Assembly: GCA_027489295.1 (NCBI GenBank)
Contig: JAIYAA010000357.1
Coordinates: 1 to 5,416 of the forward strand
From: Sphingomonadales bacterium
GTDB lineage: Bacteria; Pseudomonadota; Alphaproteobacteria; Sphingomonadales; Sphingomonadaceae
Length of the DNA stretch: 5,416 nt
Direction of reading: 5' to 3'
Made by a program: the position numbers and the translations under genes. Below the pieces are notes generated by a model. The model ran no database searches. It was not told the origin of the DNA and saw only the letters and a list, made by a program, of their open reading frames with translations. Positions within the stretch are counted from its first letter, which is position 1. Every line of letters begins with the position of its first letter. This document shows, one piece after another, positions 4,302-5,416 of the stretch.

Positions 4302-5416
4302 ATGTCATCTATCGCCAAGGCGCCGAAGAACGATGCAGTTCGGGGGGCGGTGCACCGCCACGAGCATCTTTCGAAGGAAGGCATCCTCGAACGCGCCTTC
4401 ACCTTCGCCTTTCGCGGCCTGGTCTATGCCCAGATCTGGGAAGACCCGGTGATCGACATGGAAGCGCTGCAGATCACGCCGGACAGCCATATCGTCACGA
4501 TCGCGTCGGGCGGCTGCAACGTCTTCTCCTATCTGACGGCGAACCCCGCGAAGATCACCGCGGTGGACCTGAACCCGGCGCACATCGCGCTCAACAAGCT
4601 CAAGCAGCAGGCGGCGCTGCGGCTGCCGGACTATGAGTCCTTCCACCGCTTCTTCGGGCTGGCCAACCGGCCCGAGAATATCGACGCGTACAAGACCTAT
4701 CTGCGCGGCCATCTGGACGACAGCGCGCGCGCCTATTGGGAAGGCCGCGCGCCGAACGGCGTGCGCCGGATCAACGGCTTCAAGACCGGCTTCTACCGCC
4801 AGGGGCTGCTCGGCCGGCTGATCGGCTTCGTCCACTGGCTGGGGCATCGCTACGGCATCGATCCCAAGGAAATCCTCGCGGCCAAGACCATCGAGGAGCA
4901 GCGCCACATCTTCGAGACGCGCTTCGCGCCGTTCTTCGACAAGAAGCTGCTGCGCTGGATGGTCGACCAGCCCGCCGCCTTGTTCGGCTTCGGCATCCCG
5001 CCGGCGCAGTACGACCTGCTCAAGGTGGACGACCAGGAAGGCATCACCGGCGCGCTGCGCAGCCGCCTGCGCAAGCTCGCCTGCGACTTCGACCTGAAGG
5101 ACAATTTCTACGCCTGGCAGGCGTTCGGCCGCGGATACGGCGAGCATGAGGGCGCGCCGCTGCCGCCCTATCTCGAGCGCAAGAATTACGAGCTGGTCCG
5201 CGACCGCGCCGACCGCGTCGAGATCCGCCACACCAACTATGCCGATTATCTGGAGTCGATGCCGGCCCAGTCACTCGATCGCTACATCCTGCTCGATGCG
5301 CAGGACTGGATGACCGACGAGCAGCTGACGCGGATCTGGACCGAGATCACCCGCACCGCCAAGCCCGGCGCGCGCGTGCTCTATCGCACCGCGGCGGTGC
5401 CGGACGTGGTGCGCGG
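4302..5416 (+). CDS. btaA: S-adenosylmethionine:diacylglycerol 3-amino-3-carboxypropyl transferase BtaA (3' end outside window)
   Basis: The first 371 codons are open from ATG 4302 to the window edge, with no stop. BtaA (DUF3419 family) transfers the 3-amino-3-carboxypropyl group of S-adenosylmethionine to diacylglycerol, giving diacylglycerylhomoserine; BtaB then N-methylates it to the betaine lipid DGTS, a phosphorus-free membrane lipid. The family signature FRGLVYAQIWEDPVIDM (37-53) is followed by the SAM-binding IASGGCNVFSYL (67-78) and AVDLNP (87-92), a long middle region with FYRQGLLGR and FGFGIPPAQYD, and LLDAQDWM (330-337) near the end of the Rossmann-like part. Family members are about 400-420 aa, so only some 40-50 residues are missing. 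A PHO box precedes it, indicating induction under phosphate starvation. It is divergent from msrB. A btaB methyltransferase gene is expected downstream. The DUF3419 assignment is firm; BtaA function is strongly likely but rests on family resemblance. Confidence 0.85.
   Translation, partial: MSSIAKAPKNDAVRGAVHRHEHLSKEGILERAFTFAFRGLVYAQIWEDPVIDMEALQITPDSHIVTIASGGCNVFSYLTANPAKITAVDLNPAHIALNKLKQQAALRLPDYESFHRFFGLANRPENIDAYKTYLRGHLDDSARAYWEGRAPNGVRRINGFKTGFYRQGLLGRLIGFVHWLGHRYGIDPKEILAAKTIEEQRHIFETRFAPFFDKKLLRWMVDQPAALFGFGIPPAQYDLLKVDDQEGITGALRSRLRKLACDFDLKDNFYAWQAFGRGYGEHEGAPLPPYLERKNYELVRDRADRVEIRHTNYADYLESMPAQSLDRYILLDAQDWMTDEQLTRIWTEITRTAKPGARVLYRTAAVPDVVR

Noticed and set aside
4305..5231. 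308-codon open frame on the minus strand opposite btaA
   Set aside because: It mirrors the codon periodicity of btaA, which has clear family motifs on the plus strand. Long antisense frames are common in GC-rich genes, and its product resembles nothing I know.

Overview
The window is GC-rich chromosomal DNA. The protein families, gene style and regulatory motifs fit an alphaproteobacterium, most likely a sphingomonad (Sphingomonas-like). This is inferred from the protein sequences, not from a marker gene. It holds seven protein genes, two of them cut by the window edges. I see no tRNA, rRNA, CRISPR array, insertion sequence or prophage gene.

Left part (1-1901, all +): the C-terminal end of an SMP-30/gluconolactonase-family enzyme, then a Nudix hydrolase 30 bp downstream, then an extensin-family protein with an N-terminal membrane anchor and an M15-peptidase-like metal motif. 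The Nudix and extensin genes overlap by 4 bp (GTGA), so the three probably form one transcription unit. A very strong palindrome (34-bp arms) and a second hairpin follow, between convergent genes, and probably stop transcription from both sides.

Middle part (2048-4049): an unrecognised 183-aa protein on the minus strand; a 416-bp non-coding region that is the upstream region for two divergent genes; a secreted CHAP-domain peptidoglycan hydrolase on the plus strand, probably starting at TTG; and, convergent to it with a gap of only 14 bp, a methionine sulfoxide reductase B (msrB) with a Tat-type, possibly lipoprotein, signal. Upstream of the CHAP gene is an exact GTTC-N7-GTTC direct repeat, the form of the alphaproteobacterial LexA box.

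Right part (4050-5416): a 252-bp divergent region between msrB and btaA, then btaA itself, which continues past the window. BtaA makes the first committed step of DGTS betaine-lipid synthesis, the phosphorus-free lipid that replaces phospholipids during phosphate starvation. Just upstream lie three 7-bp repeats spaced 11 bp apart that read as a PHO box (PhoB site), placed correctly to drive btaA. This is the most coherent gene-plus-regulation story in the window.

A common theme is the cell envelope: two putative murein-active proteins, an exported oxidative-repair enzyme and a membrane-lipid enzyme. I found no evidence for a novel multi-gene system. The points most worth checking are the two operator-like repeats, the large palindrome and the unrecognised 183-aa protein.
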